Below are positions 1-8,561 of a stretch of DNA of 64,000 nt, piece after piece. Both the position numbers and the translations under genes were made by a program. The notes below the pieces were generated by a model. It did not search any database and was not told where the DNA came from. It saw nothing but the letters and a program-made list of their open reading frames with translations. The DNA is from JABWBD01 sp040768665 (lineage in GTDB: Bacteria > Planctomycetota > Planctomycetia > Pirellulales > Thermoguttaceae). The stretch spans positions 169,810-233,809 of the forward strand of contig JAXGMN010000021.1 of the NCBI GenBank assembly GCA_040768665.1, in the 5' to 3' direction. Position 1 is the stretch's first letter; every line of letters starts with the position of its first letter.

Positions 1-542
1 TGTCCGGCCACCAGGACTTTGAGATCCTTGCTCTCACTCGCGTTGAGGATCCGGGCCAGTTCCGCGAGGAGTTCTTCGGCACCCGGCTTCAATTCGGCCG
101 AACCGGTGTCGAAGAGAATGTCGGTGTCGAGCTTGCTGATCCCGGTGCCCGGGTCGAACTTCAAGCTCGGCCACCGCTTCGAGATCTGAGCCAGCCGGCT
201 GCTCATCTCCGCGGGCATCGCGGCACGCCGTCCGGCCAACCCCAGTACCTGGTTTCGGGTCAGTTCCTGCTGCTGCTCGGCGTTGGCGAGTTGCCGCCGT
301 TCGAGTTCCAACTGCTCCTCCATCAGCGCCAGGTCTTCCTCGGCACGGATGAGTTGGTCTTCGATGTTGCGGCTATGGATCTGGAGGTTCTCGATCCTGG
401 CCGCTTGTGCTTTGCACTGCTCGTCGAGGGCCTGATTCTGGGACTGAAGCGAGGCAACCTGCGAACGGGAGGAAGAGCAGCCCAATGCGAGCCCGAAGAG
501 GACAGCCAGCAAGGCTCCACCGAGCGGCCGGAAGACCAGCAT
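1..542 (-). CDS. OmpA-type peptidoglycan-associated lipoprotein, 3' end outside window
   Basis: Only the first 180 codons are in the window. The protein opens with a lipoprotein signal (hydrophobic stretch ending in LALGC, lipidated Cys22), continues as a long Gln/Glu-rich coiled coil (about residues 28-100) and then enters an OmpA-like domain from about residue 139 (DTDILFDTGSAELKPGAEEL). OmpA-like C-terminal domains bind peptidoglycan non-covalently, so this is probably an outer-membrane lipoprotein that tethers the envelope. The ATG at 540-542 is preceded by AAAGGAG at good spacing. The peptidoglycan-binding core lies beyond base 1, so completeness cannot be judged. Family confidence is high; the specific role is unknown. 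Confidence 0.85.
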   Translation of the reverse strand, partial: MLVFRPLGGALLAVLFGLALGCSSSRSQVASLQSQNQALDEQCKAQAARIENLQIHSRNIEDQLIRAEEDLALMEEQLELERRQLANAEQQQELTRNQVLGLAGRRAAMPAEMSSRLAQISKRWPSLKFDPGTGISKLDTDILFDTGSAELKPGAEELLAELARILNASESKDLKVLVAG

Positions 543-637
543 GATTCGACTCCTTTCGAACCGTCGCCAGAATGTAATCATGGGAGCACGGCCCCGCCCC
601 GCGACCGCAGGGCGGAGGCCGTGCGACCCCGGGAGGT

Positions 638-1834
638 TTATCCGAACAGGCCGAGGACCATGTCCATCAGCGCACTATTGAACGTGTAAGGCTCCTGCCA
701 ACTCCACATGTTGCGGAGCAGATCGAACGACATCATCCCGGCAAATGCAAGGAAAAGGGCGCAGAAGGCAAGTCCCACGACCACACCGGTTGAATACTGC
801 GGCTCAGGAGCATAGACCGCACCCGGTCCTCCCGCCGCGGGCGATTCGGCAAAGCTCGGCCGCCCGGCGGCCGGCGTCGGGGCAAAACCGCCAAGTGGGG
901 CCTCGGCGACGCCCAGCCCGAACCCCTGCTCTCCGGAAAGGTCCTCGTCGAGCATCGCGGCCATCGAGGGACCGGAACCGGCAGTTACCACGGTTGCGCC
1001 GGCCTCGCCGCCCTCCGAATCCAACGCGATCACCTGCGACCCGCTTTCCGAGTCGTCGTCGGCTGCCTCTTCCAGCGGCGTAAGAAGGAAGTCGTCGTCG
1101 GCCTTCAATTCCGTGGGCGACTCGGTTTCCGCTCCCTCGCTGAACGACAGGAGGTCGTCCTCGCCGAGTTCCAGCGATTCCTCCTCGACGTTGAACTCGA
1201 TCGGCTCTTCCAGCGACAATCCACTGTCGGTCGGATCGACCAGCGATATGCCGCTGTCGCCGCCAATGGTGATATCACTCCCGCTGCCACTGCCGCCGAG
1301 CACCAGGTCGTCGTCGTCGAAGGTATCTTCGGCACCCAGCTCCACGGCAGAATCGCCCGCCGGCTTTCCGCCCACGACGTTCTGCAGCGCGATCTGGCTG
1401 TCTTCGAACGTGAAATCTTCGTCCAAAGTCAGATCAAGATCCTCGCTTCCCGTACTGGAGGCCGATTGACCTCGATCGTCCGGCTTGGAAGGTTCCGCCA
1501 GACGGAGGTCGCTTTCTGCAGCGAGCCGGATATCGCTCTGCGGATCGGCGGTGCCTTCGGTCTGCCCGATCACGGTTCCGGAACTTTCCGCGGGGCCCTG
1601 CAGCTCAAAGTCGCTCAGAAGAATGTCGTCAGTTTCCTCGGAACTCTCGCCGGACGGAGCCGTTTTCTTGGTCCGTTCCCTCAGCAGAGCATCGACGTCT
1701 TCGACCTTGAATTTCCAGTCGGCGCCGTCACGAAACGCACGGATACTGTTTTTTTCCCGCAGCTTGTTCAACTCCGCGGGGGCCATGCCGAGCGCCTCGG
1801 CAGCCTTTTCGAGATTGTAAAACTTCTGGGCCAT
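638..1834 (-). CDS. Excisionase-type helix-turn-helix protein with C-terminal membrane anchor
   Basis: 398 residues. The first ~55 residues (MAQKFYNLEKAAEALGMAPA..) form a MerR/excisionase-like winged HTH (YNLEKAAEALG...LREKNSIRAFRDG..WKF). A very long acidic, Ser/Gly-rich low-complexity linker follows (about residues 60-330). The C-terminus carries one or two hydrophobic segments (VVVGLAFCALFLAFAGMMSF, then a weaker one). The layout suggests a membrane-tethered DNA-binding or scaffold protein. The start at 1834 is chosen over upstream in-frame starts because GGGAGG lies just before it and homology begins there. The downstream partner is the OmpA-like lipoprotein gene 96 bp further on, same strand. 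Function is not established. Confidence 0.75.
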   Translation of the reverse strand: MAQKFYNLEKAAEALGMAPAELNKLREKNSIRAFRDGADWKFKVEDVDALLRERTKKTAPSGESSEETDDILLSDFELQGPAESSGTVIGQTEGTADPQSDIRLAAESDLRLAEPSKPDDRGQSASSTGSEDLDLTLDEDFTFEDSQIALQNVVGGKPAGDSAVELGAEDTFDDDDLVLGGSGSGSDITIGGDSGISLVDPTDSGLSLEEPIEFNVEEESLELGEDDLLSFSEGAETESPTELKADDDFLLTPLEEAADDDSESGSQVIALDSEGGEAGATVVTAGSGPSMAAMLDEDLSGEQGFGLGVAEAPLGGFAPTPAAGRPSFAESPAAGGPGAVYAPEPQYSTGVVVGLAFCALFLAFAGMMSFDLLRNMWSWQEPYTFNSALMDMVLGLFG

Positions 1835-1915
1835 AGAGGACCTCCCGGGTCCCTGCGGAATCCTTGCCCCCGGCCTCAATGGCCGCCCCGGGCCGGCAAG
1901 ATCCGCCATCTCCTG

Positions 1916-2266
1916 TTATCTCGTCGCTTCCAGTAGCGACTGGATGTCCTGCGGCAAAGGACCCTTTCCATTGTAATAGGTCATTTGCAGGTCCCAGTGA
2001 ATCGCGCGAACACACTTCAACTCGACGTCGCCGCTCGCCAGATCAACGTGGTAGACACTAAGCACCTTCAACTTCGGATCGACGACCGTCAGTTGCTGAT
2101 ACTTGTCTCCCACCGTCGTCGACAGGGCAATGAGCGAAGCGTCCGTCGCGGCCGCAATGTGCGGAGGCAGTCGCTGAGCGAGCGCCTCCCCGCCAGTGGG
2201 AACGACACCCGCAGCTACCATCACCAGACCCGAAACAACAAGGAACCCCAGCGCTACGGTCTTCAT
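1916..2266 (-). CDS. Small exported protein of unknown function
   Basis: 116 residues with a clear N-terminal signal peptide (MKTVALGFLVVSGLVMVAAG, then polar). The mature part contains KYQQLTVVDPKLKVLSVYHV and a CVRAIHWDLQMTYYNG segment, a compact mixed alpha/beta pattern. It is the first gene of a minus-strand run with the HTH protein (82 bp apart) and the OmpA-type lipoprotein. I recognise it only as a planctomycete-type small exported protein; no enzymatic motif is visible. Confidence 0.6.
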   Translation of the reverse strand: MKTVALGFLVVSGLVMVAAGVVPTGGEALAQRLPPHIAAATDASLIALSTTVGDKYQQLTVVDPKLKVLSVYHVDLASGDVELKCVRAIHWDLQMTYYNGKGPLPQDIQSLLEATR

Positions 2267-2491
2267 GGTTCACCTTAAACGTTGTGAACTGGGAAAGCTG
2301 GGGTCTTATTCCTTCATTCTAAAAGCCCCAGACCCCAATGCAAGGAAAAAACGGCCCGCGGGGGGACTTTGCGGGACAGGGGAAGCTGATCGCCCAAAAG
2401 TCGCACGGGGCGGCGAGTTTACCGGGCCCGGAATCCCCACGCAAGGCCGCTTTCCCCAAGCCAATCCCCTACCTAGAATGGTTCTGCCCTG

Positions 2492-2517
2492 CTTGCGGAG
2501 CCAGCCCCCTCTTTCAT
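2492..2517 (-). repeat. Single arm of the GGGGACTGGCTCC palindrome family
   Basis: On the minus strand this reads ATGAAAGAGGGGGCTGGCTC followed by CGCAAG, which matches the left arm of the palindromic elements found elsewhere in the window. No convincing partner arm is seen within 150 bp. It lies about 30 bp upstream of queC. Probably a decayed copy. Confidence 0.5.
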
Positions 2518-2546
2518 CGCCCTACGGTCAAGCAGTCGTTCGCTCG

Positions 2547-3194
2547 ATGATGACTCTGGAAGTTCCACCCCCGGCCGTCGGATTGCTGCTAAGTGGCGGC
2601 TTGGATAGCAGCATTCTCCTCGGTTATCTCCTTCGCCAGGGTCGTTGTGTGCAACCTTTCTACGTCCGGACGGGGGTCGCGTGGGAGCAAGAAGAGCTAT
2701 CGGCGGTCCGAGAGTTCTCCGGTGCGTTTGCTTCGCCGCGACTGGCCCAACTGGCTATTCTCGACTTGCCCCTGACGGATCTCTACGAGAACCACTGGAG
2801 CACCACGGGCAAGTCGGTGCCGGATCAGGCCAGCAGTGACGAGGCTGTCTACTTGCCGGGTCGCAATGCGCTGCTGACGGTCAAAGTCGCCGTATGGTGC
2901 CAGATGCACGGTATCGAGCAACTGGCCCTCGGAATCCTCGGGTCGAATCCTTTCGCGGATGCCTCCGACGAGTTCTTCGGGGCCTTCGAATCGGCGCTGA
3001 ACTGTGGCGCCGCCCGACGTGTCCGAATCGTTCGGCCATTTGCCTGTCTCGGGAAACGCCAGGTAATGGCTCTTGGGTGGGGCATGCCCTTGGAGCGAAC
3101 GTTTTCCTGTATCGCACCGGTCCGAGGATTGCACTGCGGGAGATGCAACAAGGGCGCGGCGCCGCGCGGCCGCATTCCGTATGGCTGGTCATAG
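2547..3194 (+). CDS. queC: 7-cyano-7-deazaguanine (preQ0) synthase QueC, probable 3' frameshift
   Basis: QueC converts 7-carboxy-7-deazaguanine to preQ0 with ATP and ammonia in queuosine-type pathways. The PP-loop SGGLDSS (residues 16-22) is intact. The zinc site shows Cys188, Cys197 and Cys200, but the fourth cysteine is replaced by Gly203 and the reading then ends at residue 215 with an atypical tail. In the +1 frame from about base 3156 the DNA encodes ARRRAAAFRMAGHRDRTRYA, a good match to the usual QueC tail, running to a stop at 3264. A single-base insertion between 3150 and 3172 would explain this. queD follows. The start ATG 2547 was chosen from homology; the ribosome site is weak. Confidence 0.85.
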   Translation: MMTLEVPPPAVGLLLSGGLDSSILLGYLLRQGRCVQPFYVRTGVAWEQEELSAVREFSGAFASPRLAQLAILDLPLTDLYENHWSTTGKSVPDQASSDEAVYLPGRNALLTVKVAVWCQMHGIEQLALGILGSNPFADASDEFFGAFESALNCGAARRVRIVRPFACLGKRQVMALGWGMPLERTFSCIAPVRGLHCGRCNKGAAPRGRIPYGWS

Positions 3195-3262
3195 GGACCG
3201 CACGCGGTATGCTTCCGTTTCCGCCTCGATGTCGAATTTGTCGAACCAACCGCTGGAAACCT

Positions 3263-3343
3263 GAGAAAAAAGTGTCAGGAACCATTTGTGCGAAGCACCC
3301 GAAGGGCCGGTTTCCGGCAAATGGTTCCTGACACTTTTTTCTC
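3263..3343. repeat. Perfect 26-bp inverted repeat, GTGTCAGGAACC family
   Basis: Arms at 3263-3288 and 3318-3343 are exact reverse complements (core GTGTCAGGAACC / GGTTCCTGACAC, outer A6/T6 runs), with a 29-base centre. It fills the gap between queC and queD. The T-run could act as a terminator on either strand. The arm sequence differs from the GGGGACTGGC family but shares the plan of A-run, GAC-type core and G/C-rich middle. Confidence 0.8.
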
Positions 3344-3369
3344 GATCAATCCTTAGAATTCGAAGCCCC

Positions 3370-3783
3370 ATGTTCCGAGTCTCGCGAGAAATCGACTTCT
3401 GCTACGGGCACCGGTTGCTCAACTATGAAGGCAAATGCCGTTACCTCCACGGTCACAACGGCAAGGCAATCATCACGATCGAGGCGCCCCAACTCGACGC
3501 GCGGGGCATGGTGCTCGATTTTTCCGACATCAAGCGAGTGGTTAGCCGCTGGATCGACGAGTCGCTGGATCACCGCATGATCCTGAACCGCGACGACCCG
3601 GTCGTTCCGCTCCTTGCGGAGATGGGCGAACCACTGTACCTGATCGACGTGAACCCGACGGCGGAGAACATCGCCAAGATCATCTTCGACTATACGGCAA
3701 GCCAAGGCTTCCCGGTTGTCGAGGTTCGCCTGTGGGAGACGCCCCAATGCTTCGCAACCTACGCGAACCCGTCAGGGGGATGA
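3370..3783 (+). CDS. queD: 6-carboxy-5,6,7,8-tetrahydropterin synthase QueD
   Basis: 137 residues, standard length for QueD/PTPS. It makes 6-carboxytetrahydropterin from dihydroneopterin triphosphate, the first dedicated step towards preQ0. Zinc ligands His14, His27 and His29 are visible (GHRLLN, CRYLHGHNG), with catalytic Cys23 just before the HGH. LDHRMILN supplies the conserved His, PTAENIA and the terminal WETP motif complete the family pattern. The ATG at 3370 follows the palindrome immediately. Together with queC this points to queuosine or a related 7-deazapurine; queE is not in the window. Confidence 0.92.
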   Translation: MFRVSREIDFCYGHRLLNYEGKCRYLHGHNGKAIITIEAPQLDARGMVLDFSDIKRVVSRWIDESLDHRMILNRDDPVVPLLAEMGEPLYLIDVNPTAENIAKIIFDYTASQGFPVVEVRLWETPQCFATYANPSGG

Positions 3784-3908
3784 CCAGCAGTGCAGTACTG
3801 CAATAGTACGGATATCGCCTGTATGCATCGTCGTTCTATGCCGGGCCGAGAGCGTTCTGGTTCGGCACATACGGTTGGTAAGGCGATTTGCGGTTCAAGA
3901 AAAAACCA

Positions 3909-3948
3909 CAGTCCGGGCGGCCCACGGCGGTGGGCCGGCACCGGACTG
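3909..3948. terminator. Strong hairpin with flanking A and T tracts, candidate bidirectional terminator
   Basis: CAGTCCGG (3909-3916) pairs with CCGGACTG (3941-3948), and inside it CGGCCCAC pairs with GTGGGCCG. AAAAAACCA precedes it and TTT follows. It lies downstream of queD, so it may end the queCD transcript. The T-tract on the plus side is short. Confidence 0.5.
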
Positions 3949-4176
3949 TTTCCCCCCCTGGGAACATGCTTCTGGCTGGGCAGCTTGCTCGTGAATAGCT
4001 GTCGATCTGGTGAGACTTTCGAGAACTTGTCAGCATCGTGTACTGCCGACGGCTTCAATCATCGGCAGTTCCGGCTGTTCTACTTTGGCGATATTTGCCG
4101 GACAGTCCGATTCTTGTAGGCGGGGCGGGTGAGTCGCCTCCCCAGAATTTGGCGTGTACCCAATCCCCGGGGTGAT

Positions 4177-4257
4177 CAAGAAGGGGACTGGCTCCGCAAG
4201 ACCTTGCAGGCTCGCTCCTGCAACCCACTATTCATTGCGGTGACTGTCCCCTTCTTG
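4177..4257. repeat. Palindromic repeat element, GGGGACTGGCTCC family
   Basis: The left arm CAAGAAGGGGACTGGCTCCG (continuing CAAG) faces a right arm whose complement reads AAGAAGGGGACAGTCACCGC (continuing AAT). The two T/A mispair positions seen in the rest of the family are kept. A smaller hairpin TTGCAGG..CCTGCAA sits in the loop. The element occupies the gene-free stretch between queD and the ExbB-like gene. Confidence 0.75.
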
Positions 4258-4387
4258 GTTACCCAGGAACTCCTTGTTTCGAAACCATGCCGGGAATTCG
4301 ACCTCTTTCCCTTCATAAACTTTGCTGCCTGTACCGATTTTGACGGTGGCGCCGGCGCAAGGCCGTGCGTCCGGCTGCAGGAAGGCT

Positions 4388-4475
4388 GCTGAAAAAGAGG
4401 GCTGGCTCCGCAACCCGTCGTGGTTTGCGTTGCATTCCGAGACAAGATGTTGCGGTACCTCTACCCTTTTTCAGC
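4388..4475. repeat. Palindromic repeat element, diverged member of the GGGGACTGGCTCC family
   Basis: Arms GCTGAAAAAGAGGGCTGGCT (continuing CCGCAAC) and the complementary-facing GTTGCGGTACCTCTACCCTT (continuing TTTCAGC) form an imperfect palindrome. The outer CTGAAAAAG and inner CCGCAAC pair exactly and the middle is diverged. It ends about 75 bp before the ExbB-like start codon and may contribute to its leader. Confidence 0.7.
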
Positions 4476-4550
4476 CGCAGAACGGCGAGTTCTGTTTCCA
4501 TACCGCGGCCTGGCAAGCGACCGTTGTCAATTCGGGAAGGGAAAATCCTC

Positions 4551-5861
4551 GTGAATCGTTCCAACCGTGCCACCCAAGTCATGTTCCGATCACCGATCCT
4601 TTGGGGCGGTTTGGGCAGTATCGCGTTCTACGCATGGATTCATTCGGGTGCGCCCGGCACCGCTTTCTTTCTCCGCTACTGCGCGGGGCACCCGGTCGAA
4701 TACGTCGAAATCGTCATGTTTATGGTCGGCCTCGCCGCACTGCTCATCCGTGCGATCGACGTCTCGGGGCAGTCTCGGTGCGTCGCCGCCCCGCTCCTGG
4801 GGCCAATCCCCCGCGGTGGACAGCCGGTCGATGCGGTCGAGGAGTTGATGAACCGGCTTCGCCGTCTTCCGCAGAGCCGACAGGAAGAGTATCTCGTCCA
4901 GCGAATGGAAAAAGGGCTGGAGTACGTCCGTCGCCGCGGCTCCCCGGAAGCCCTCGATGAGGAGTTGCGGTATCTGGCGGACCTCGATGCCGAACGCGCC
5001 CACACGAGCTACGGCCTGGTCCGTGTCGCAATCTGGGCGATTCCGATCCTTGGTTTTCTGGGGACGGTGATCGGCATCACGATGGCCATCGCCAGGTTGT
5101 CGCCGGAAGCGCTGGAAACCTCCCTGCCGACGGTGGTGGCCGCCCTGGGCGTGGCCTTCGACACCACGGCCCTGGCCCTGGCGCTTTCGATCATCCTCTA
5201 TTTCGCACAGTTCTTCGTCGATCGTGCCGAAGGCAATCTTCTTGCGGTCGTCGGCAACCGTGTCGAAGACGAGTTGCTTGGCCGGTTCGAAACCGTCACG
5301 GCGGGGCCCGATGGACAACTTGCCGCTGTCCGCAAGATGAGCGAAGCGCTGCTGGAGGCAACCGAACAGCTTGTCCGGCGCCAGGCCGAACTGTGGCAGG
5401 CATCGATCGAGGCGACCCAACAGCGGGCAGCCGAGATCATGGACACCGCGGGCCGGCAGTTGCAGAAATCGGTCGCGGCAGGCCTGGTCGACAGCCTTCG
5501 GGACCACGCCAGGACCCTGGCAGAAGCCGAGGCGGCTGCGGGCGAGAAGAACCGCCGCCACAGCGAACTGCTCCGCGAAGCCCTCGGCCGGTATAGCGAA
5601 ACCCTGGCCGCTATGCAGAACACCCTGGTCGATAAAGCGGAAGTCCTCGGGCGGGCGGTCGACGCCACCGGGCAGGTTGCCAAGATGGAAGAAACCCTCA
5701 ACCGCAATCTGGCTGCGCTGGCGGGAGCCAAGAATTTCGAGCAGACCGTCATGAGCCTTGCTGCCGCGATTCACCTGCTCAACGCCCGGTTGGGCGACGC
5801 TCCGGCTACCGCGCCCACCGTGCAACTGGGATCCTCACGGCGATCGAGTCAGGCCGCATGA
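4551..5861 (+). CDS. MotA/TolQ/ExbB-type proton channel protein
   Basis: 436 residues. N-terminal membrane segments lie around residues 12-30 and 50-65. A cytoplasmic stretch follows, then the hallmark pair of helices at about residues 160-235 (IPILGFLGTVIGITMAIA ... VVAALGVAFDTTALALALSI), the MotA_ExbB domain. The C-terminal ~180 residues are a long coiled coil, far longer than in classical ExbB. Such proteins form pentameric proton channels that drive a peptidoglycan- or partner-linked dimer. The GTG at 4551 follows GGAAGGG; an ATG at 4581 is possible. It overlaps the next gene by ATGA, so the two are co-translated. Confidence 0.85.
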   Translation: MNRSNRATQVMFRSPILWGGLGSIAFYAWIHSGAPGTAFFLRYCAGHPVEYVEIVMFMVGLAALLIRAIDVSGQSRCVAAPLLGPIPRGGQPVDAVEELMNRLRRLPQSRQEEYLVQRMEKGLEYVRRRGSPEALDEELRYLADLDAERAHTSYGLVRVAIWAIPILGFLGTVIGITMAIARLSPEALETSLPTVVAALGVAFDTTALALALSIILYFAQFFVDRAEGNLLAVVGNRVEDELLGRFETVTAGPDGQLAAVRKMSEALLEATEQLVRRQAELWQASIEATQQRAAEIMDTAGRQLQKSVAAGLVDSLRDHARTLAEAEAAAGEKNRRHSELLREALGRYSETLAAMQNTLVDKAEVLGRAVDATGQVAKMEETLNRNLAALAGAKNFEQTVMSLAAAIHLLNARLGDAPATAPTVQLGSSRRSSQAA

Positions 5862-7522
5862 AATATGTCCCCAGCGCAAAAAGCCGAGGCCGCAGCGGCC
5901 AGGGCGCCGGCGTGTCGCTCTTCCCTTTCCTCGCCGTGCTGATGTGCACGATGGGGGCGCTGATTGTCTTGCTCGTGGTCATTACGCGCCAGGCACGTCT
6001 CCAGGCTGCCCAAGCTGCCCCCGACGTCCGGCCCCCGACCAGTCAGCTCAAAGAAGACATTCTCGCCGCGAAGGAATTGGTGGAGTTGCAGATTTCACAA
6101 CTGTCGGCTTGCCGGCAGAAGACCGAAGCCCAGTTGGCTGAGGAAAGACTGAAGCTGGGGCACGTCGAGGACCATTACCGGCAGCTTCGCGAGGAGTTGG
6201 CCCGGCTCCAGGCAGCCTCGGCCGATCTGGATAAGCTCAAGGCGAACGGCAGTCGGCGTCGCAACGATTTGCAGGCCGAGGTCGAACGGCTGGACGCTGC
6301 CCTGGCGGATGCCCGCAGGCTCTTGGCCGAGGCACAGCAGTCGGCCGCGTCGTCGCCCCTGTCGTACGCGGTTGTCCCGTACGAAGGTCCGAACCAGACC
6401 CATCGCCGCCCGATTTACCTGGAATGCCGCGAAGATGCCATTATTCTGCAACCGGAGGGCATTGCCTTTACGGCGAGCGATTTCGACGGGCCGGTGGGGC
6501 CCGGCAATCCGTTGGATGTCGCTTTGCGGGCCACCCGGGAATATTGGCTCTCGCGCAAGGCGATCGACCCGGCGACCGTCGGCGAGCCGTATCCGCTTCT
6601 CTTGGTCCGCCCCGGAGGAATCGAAGCTTACTACCATGCCCGCGCAGCGATGAAGTCCTGGGGATCGGAGTTCGGCTACGAATTGATCGGCGAAGATTGG
6701 GAGCTTGAATTCCCGCGAGCTGACGCTGCCCTGGCCGGCGTGGTTCACAGTGCGGTCGACTCGGCACGCCTCCGGCAGCGACGGCTGGCAGAGGCGGCCC
6801 CGAGCCACTATGGTGGTTCGTCCGGATCCGCCCGTCCGGTTTACCGCGCCGCCCCGACCCGAGGAGGCGTCGTGCTCGACAACGGTTTCTCGCAGCCAGA
6901 CTCCGGTTTCCGGTCTCAGCGACCCGCCGGTTCATTCGGCAACCGGTTCGCCCCGGCCGAGGGCGGTGAACAGTCCTCGCGCTCCGGAGAGACGTCTACG
7001 CGCCGGAAATCGTCCGGCCAGGAACAAGGCGAAAACGCAACGCCGGCGCGCCCGGGGGAATGGATGCCGGGGCAAGCCCGGACGTCCGCGGGCCGCGACG
7101 ATGCGTCGGCCGCCGATAGCCGGTCCGATCCGAGCAAAGTGCACTGCCTCGCGGAAACGCGCGGCCGCGATTGGGGCCTGCCCGATGCGGCTGCCGGCTC
7201 CGTCCCCATCACGCGGCCGATCCGAATCGACCTGCATGCCGACCGCGTCCTGCTCGTGCCGGAACGGGGGCTCCGCGGCGAGAAGCAGATCGAAATGCGG
7301 GCCGACACCGCCGATGCCATCGACGAGTTGGTCTCAGCCGTCTGGGCGCATATGGAATCGTGGGGCATCGCCGGACGCGGCATGTACTGGCGGCCCGTCT
7401 TGAAGGTCCACGTTGCTCCCGACGCCGAACGGCGATTCGCCGACCTCAAAATCCTGCTCGAAGAAAGCGGCATGGAAATCCGCCGCGGCGAAAACCCGTC
7501 TCCCTTGAACCCGAATTCCTGA
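5858..7522 (+). CDS. ExbD-like membrane protein with large extracytoplasmic region (first partner)
   Basis: 554 residues. One N-terminal membrane helix (VSLFPFLAVLMCTMGALIVL, residues 19-45) in the ExbD/TolR position is followed by a coiled coil (about 50-155) and a globular domain starting SYAVVPYEG. The centre (about residues 300-430) is low-complexity. A second similar alpha/beta domain lies at the C-terminus (PIRIDLHADRVLLVPERG). The start overlaps the ExbB-like stop by four bases. The context predicts that it is the rotating or pulling subunit of the channel. The cargo or process is unknown. Confidence 0.7.
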   Translation: MKYVPSAKSRGRSGQGAGVSLFPFLAVLMCTMGALIVLLVVITRQARLQAAQAAPDVRPPTSQLKEDILAAKELVELQISQLSACRQKTEAQLAEERLKLGHVEDHYRQLREELARLQAASADLDKLKANGSRRRNDLQAEVERLDAALADARRLLAEAQQSAASSPLSYAVVPYEGPNQTHRRPIYLECREDAIILQPEGIAFTASDFDGPVGPGNPLDVALRATREYWLSRKAIDPATVGEPYPLLLVRPGGIEAYYHARAAMKSWGSEFGYELIGEDWELEFPRADAALAGVVHSAVDSARLRQRRLAEAAPSHYGGSSGSARPVYRAAPTRGGVVLDNGFSQPDSGFRSQRPAGSFGNRFAPAEGGEQSSRSGETSTRRKSSGQEQGENATPARPGEWMPGQARTSAGRDDASAADSRSDPSKVHCLAETRGRDWGLPDAAAGSVPITRPIRIDLHADRVLLVPERGLRGEKQIEMRADTADAIDELVSAVWAHMESWGIAGRGMYWRPVLKVHVAPDAERRFADLKILLEESGMEIRRGENPSPLNPNS

Positions 7523-7541
7523 ACGACCGAAGACGGTTCCT

Positions 7542-8555
7542 GTGCGACATCGAAGAAAAAAAGAAGACGGTTCCCCCGGACACGATTCGTTTCTCGACAT
7601 CGTGGCCAACATCGTCGGGATCCTGATCATCCTGGTGATGGTGGTCGGGGTCCGCGCCCGGAACGCACCGGTGCAGGCGTCGACCGCCACGGAAAACCTG
7701 GAACCGTTGATGAACGAACTGGAATCGAAACGGGCCATTCAACAGAACCTTTACGCCGACGCACGCGGGGCGGCCGACCAGATCGCCGCGATCCAGCGCG
7801 AAGCGGCGGCACGAAGCCGCGAGCGGAATCAGCTTGCGACCGCCGTGGCCGCACTGGACCACCAAATCCAGTCTCGACGCGGTGAACTGGGCGCGGAAAC
7901 CAAAGATGATTTCGACCTCACACGCCGGATCTCGGACACCCGCCGCGAACTCGAGTTGGCCGAGCAGCAGCGACGGGAACTGCTTGCGTCGAAGCCGGAT
8001 GCAATCCAAATCGAGTCTTTGCCGACGCCGCTGAGCACGCCGGTCGACCATGACGAAGTCCACTTCCAGCTACGCGGCGGGCGAATCGTTCCCATTCCAC
8101 TGGACGAACTGGTCGACCGGTTCAAATACGACGCTCGCCGCCAGGCCTACAAGCTCTTCGAACTTCCCGAACTGACCGACACGCTCGGCCCGCTGGGCGG
8201 CTTCCGCTTTCGCTATACGCTCGAGCGGCAGGACGTGCCGCTCGACGGGCAGACGGGCGCCCCCAAGGCCAGTTACGCAAAGCTGAAGCGATGGACTTTG
8301 ATTCCAACCGCCAGCGACCTGGGCGAGCCGATCGACGAGGCCCTCGCCGAAGGCTCCGAATTCCGTCGCGTGGTCGCGGGCCTCCATCCAGGCAGGACCA
8401 CCATCACGATCTGGACCTATCCCGACAGCTTCTCCGAATTCCGCCGGATCAAGAAGGAACTCTTTCAGCTCGGATTCGCTACTGCCGGGCGGCCGCTGCC
8501 CGACGGGGTCCCGATCACAGGATCGCCGGACGGGGCGAAATCCGCGGCGGAGTAA
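7542..8555 (+). CDS. ExbD-like membrane protein (second partner)
   Basis: 337 residues, GTG start 19 bp after the previous stop. A single N-terminal membrane helix with a preceding Asp (DSFLDIVANIVGILIILVMV) matches the ExbD/TolR anchor, where the Asp is the proton-carrying residue. A coiled coil covers about residues 45-150 and an extracytoplasmic alpha/beta domain the rest (HFQLRGGRIVPIPLDELVDR..). With the two preceding genes it forms a three-gene ExbB-ExbD-ExbD unit. It converges with the minus-strand SEC-C gene, 6 bp between stops. Confidence 0.75.
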   Translation: MRHRRKKEDGSPGHDSFLDIVANIVGILIILVMVVGVRARNAPVQASTATENLEPLMNELESKRAIQQNLYADARGAADQIAAIQREAAARSRERNQLATAVAALDHQIQSRRGELGAETKDDFDLTRRISDTRRELELAEQQRRELLASKPDAIQIESLPTPLSTPVDHDEVHFQLRGGRIVPIPLDELVDRFKYDARRQAYKLFELPELTDTLGPLGGFRFRYTLERQDVPLDGQTGAPKASYAKLKRWTLIPTASDLGEPIDEALAEGSEFRRVVAGLHPGRTTITIWTYPDSFSEFRRIKKELFQLGFATAGRPLPDGVPITGSPDGAKSAAE

Positions 8556-8561
8556 CGCCGG

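Noticed and set aside
4590..5825. 411-codon minus-strand frame opposite the ExbB-like gene
   Set aside because: The plus strand encodes the MotA_ExbB core there; the antisense product has no recognisable feature.
1..5861. Zorya-type defence (OmpA-like protein plus MotA-like channel)
   Set aside because: The OmpA-like gene is 4 kb away on the other strand and no ZorC, ZorD or ZorE gene is present; the channel has its own ExbD-like partners.
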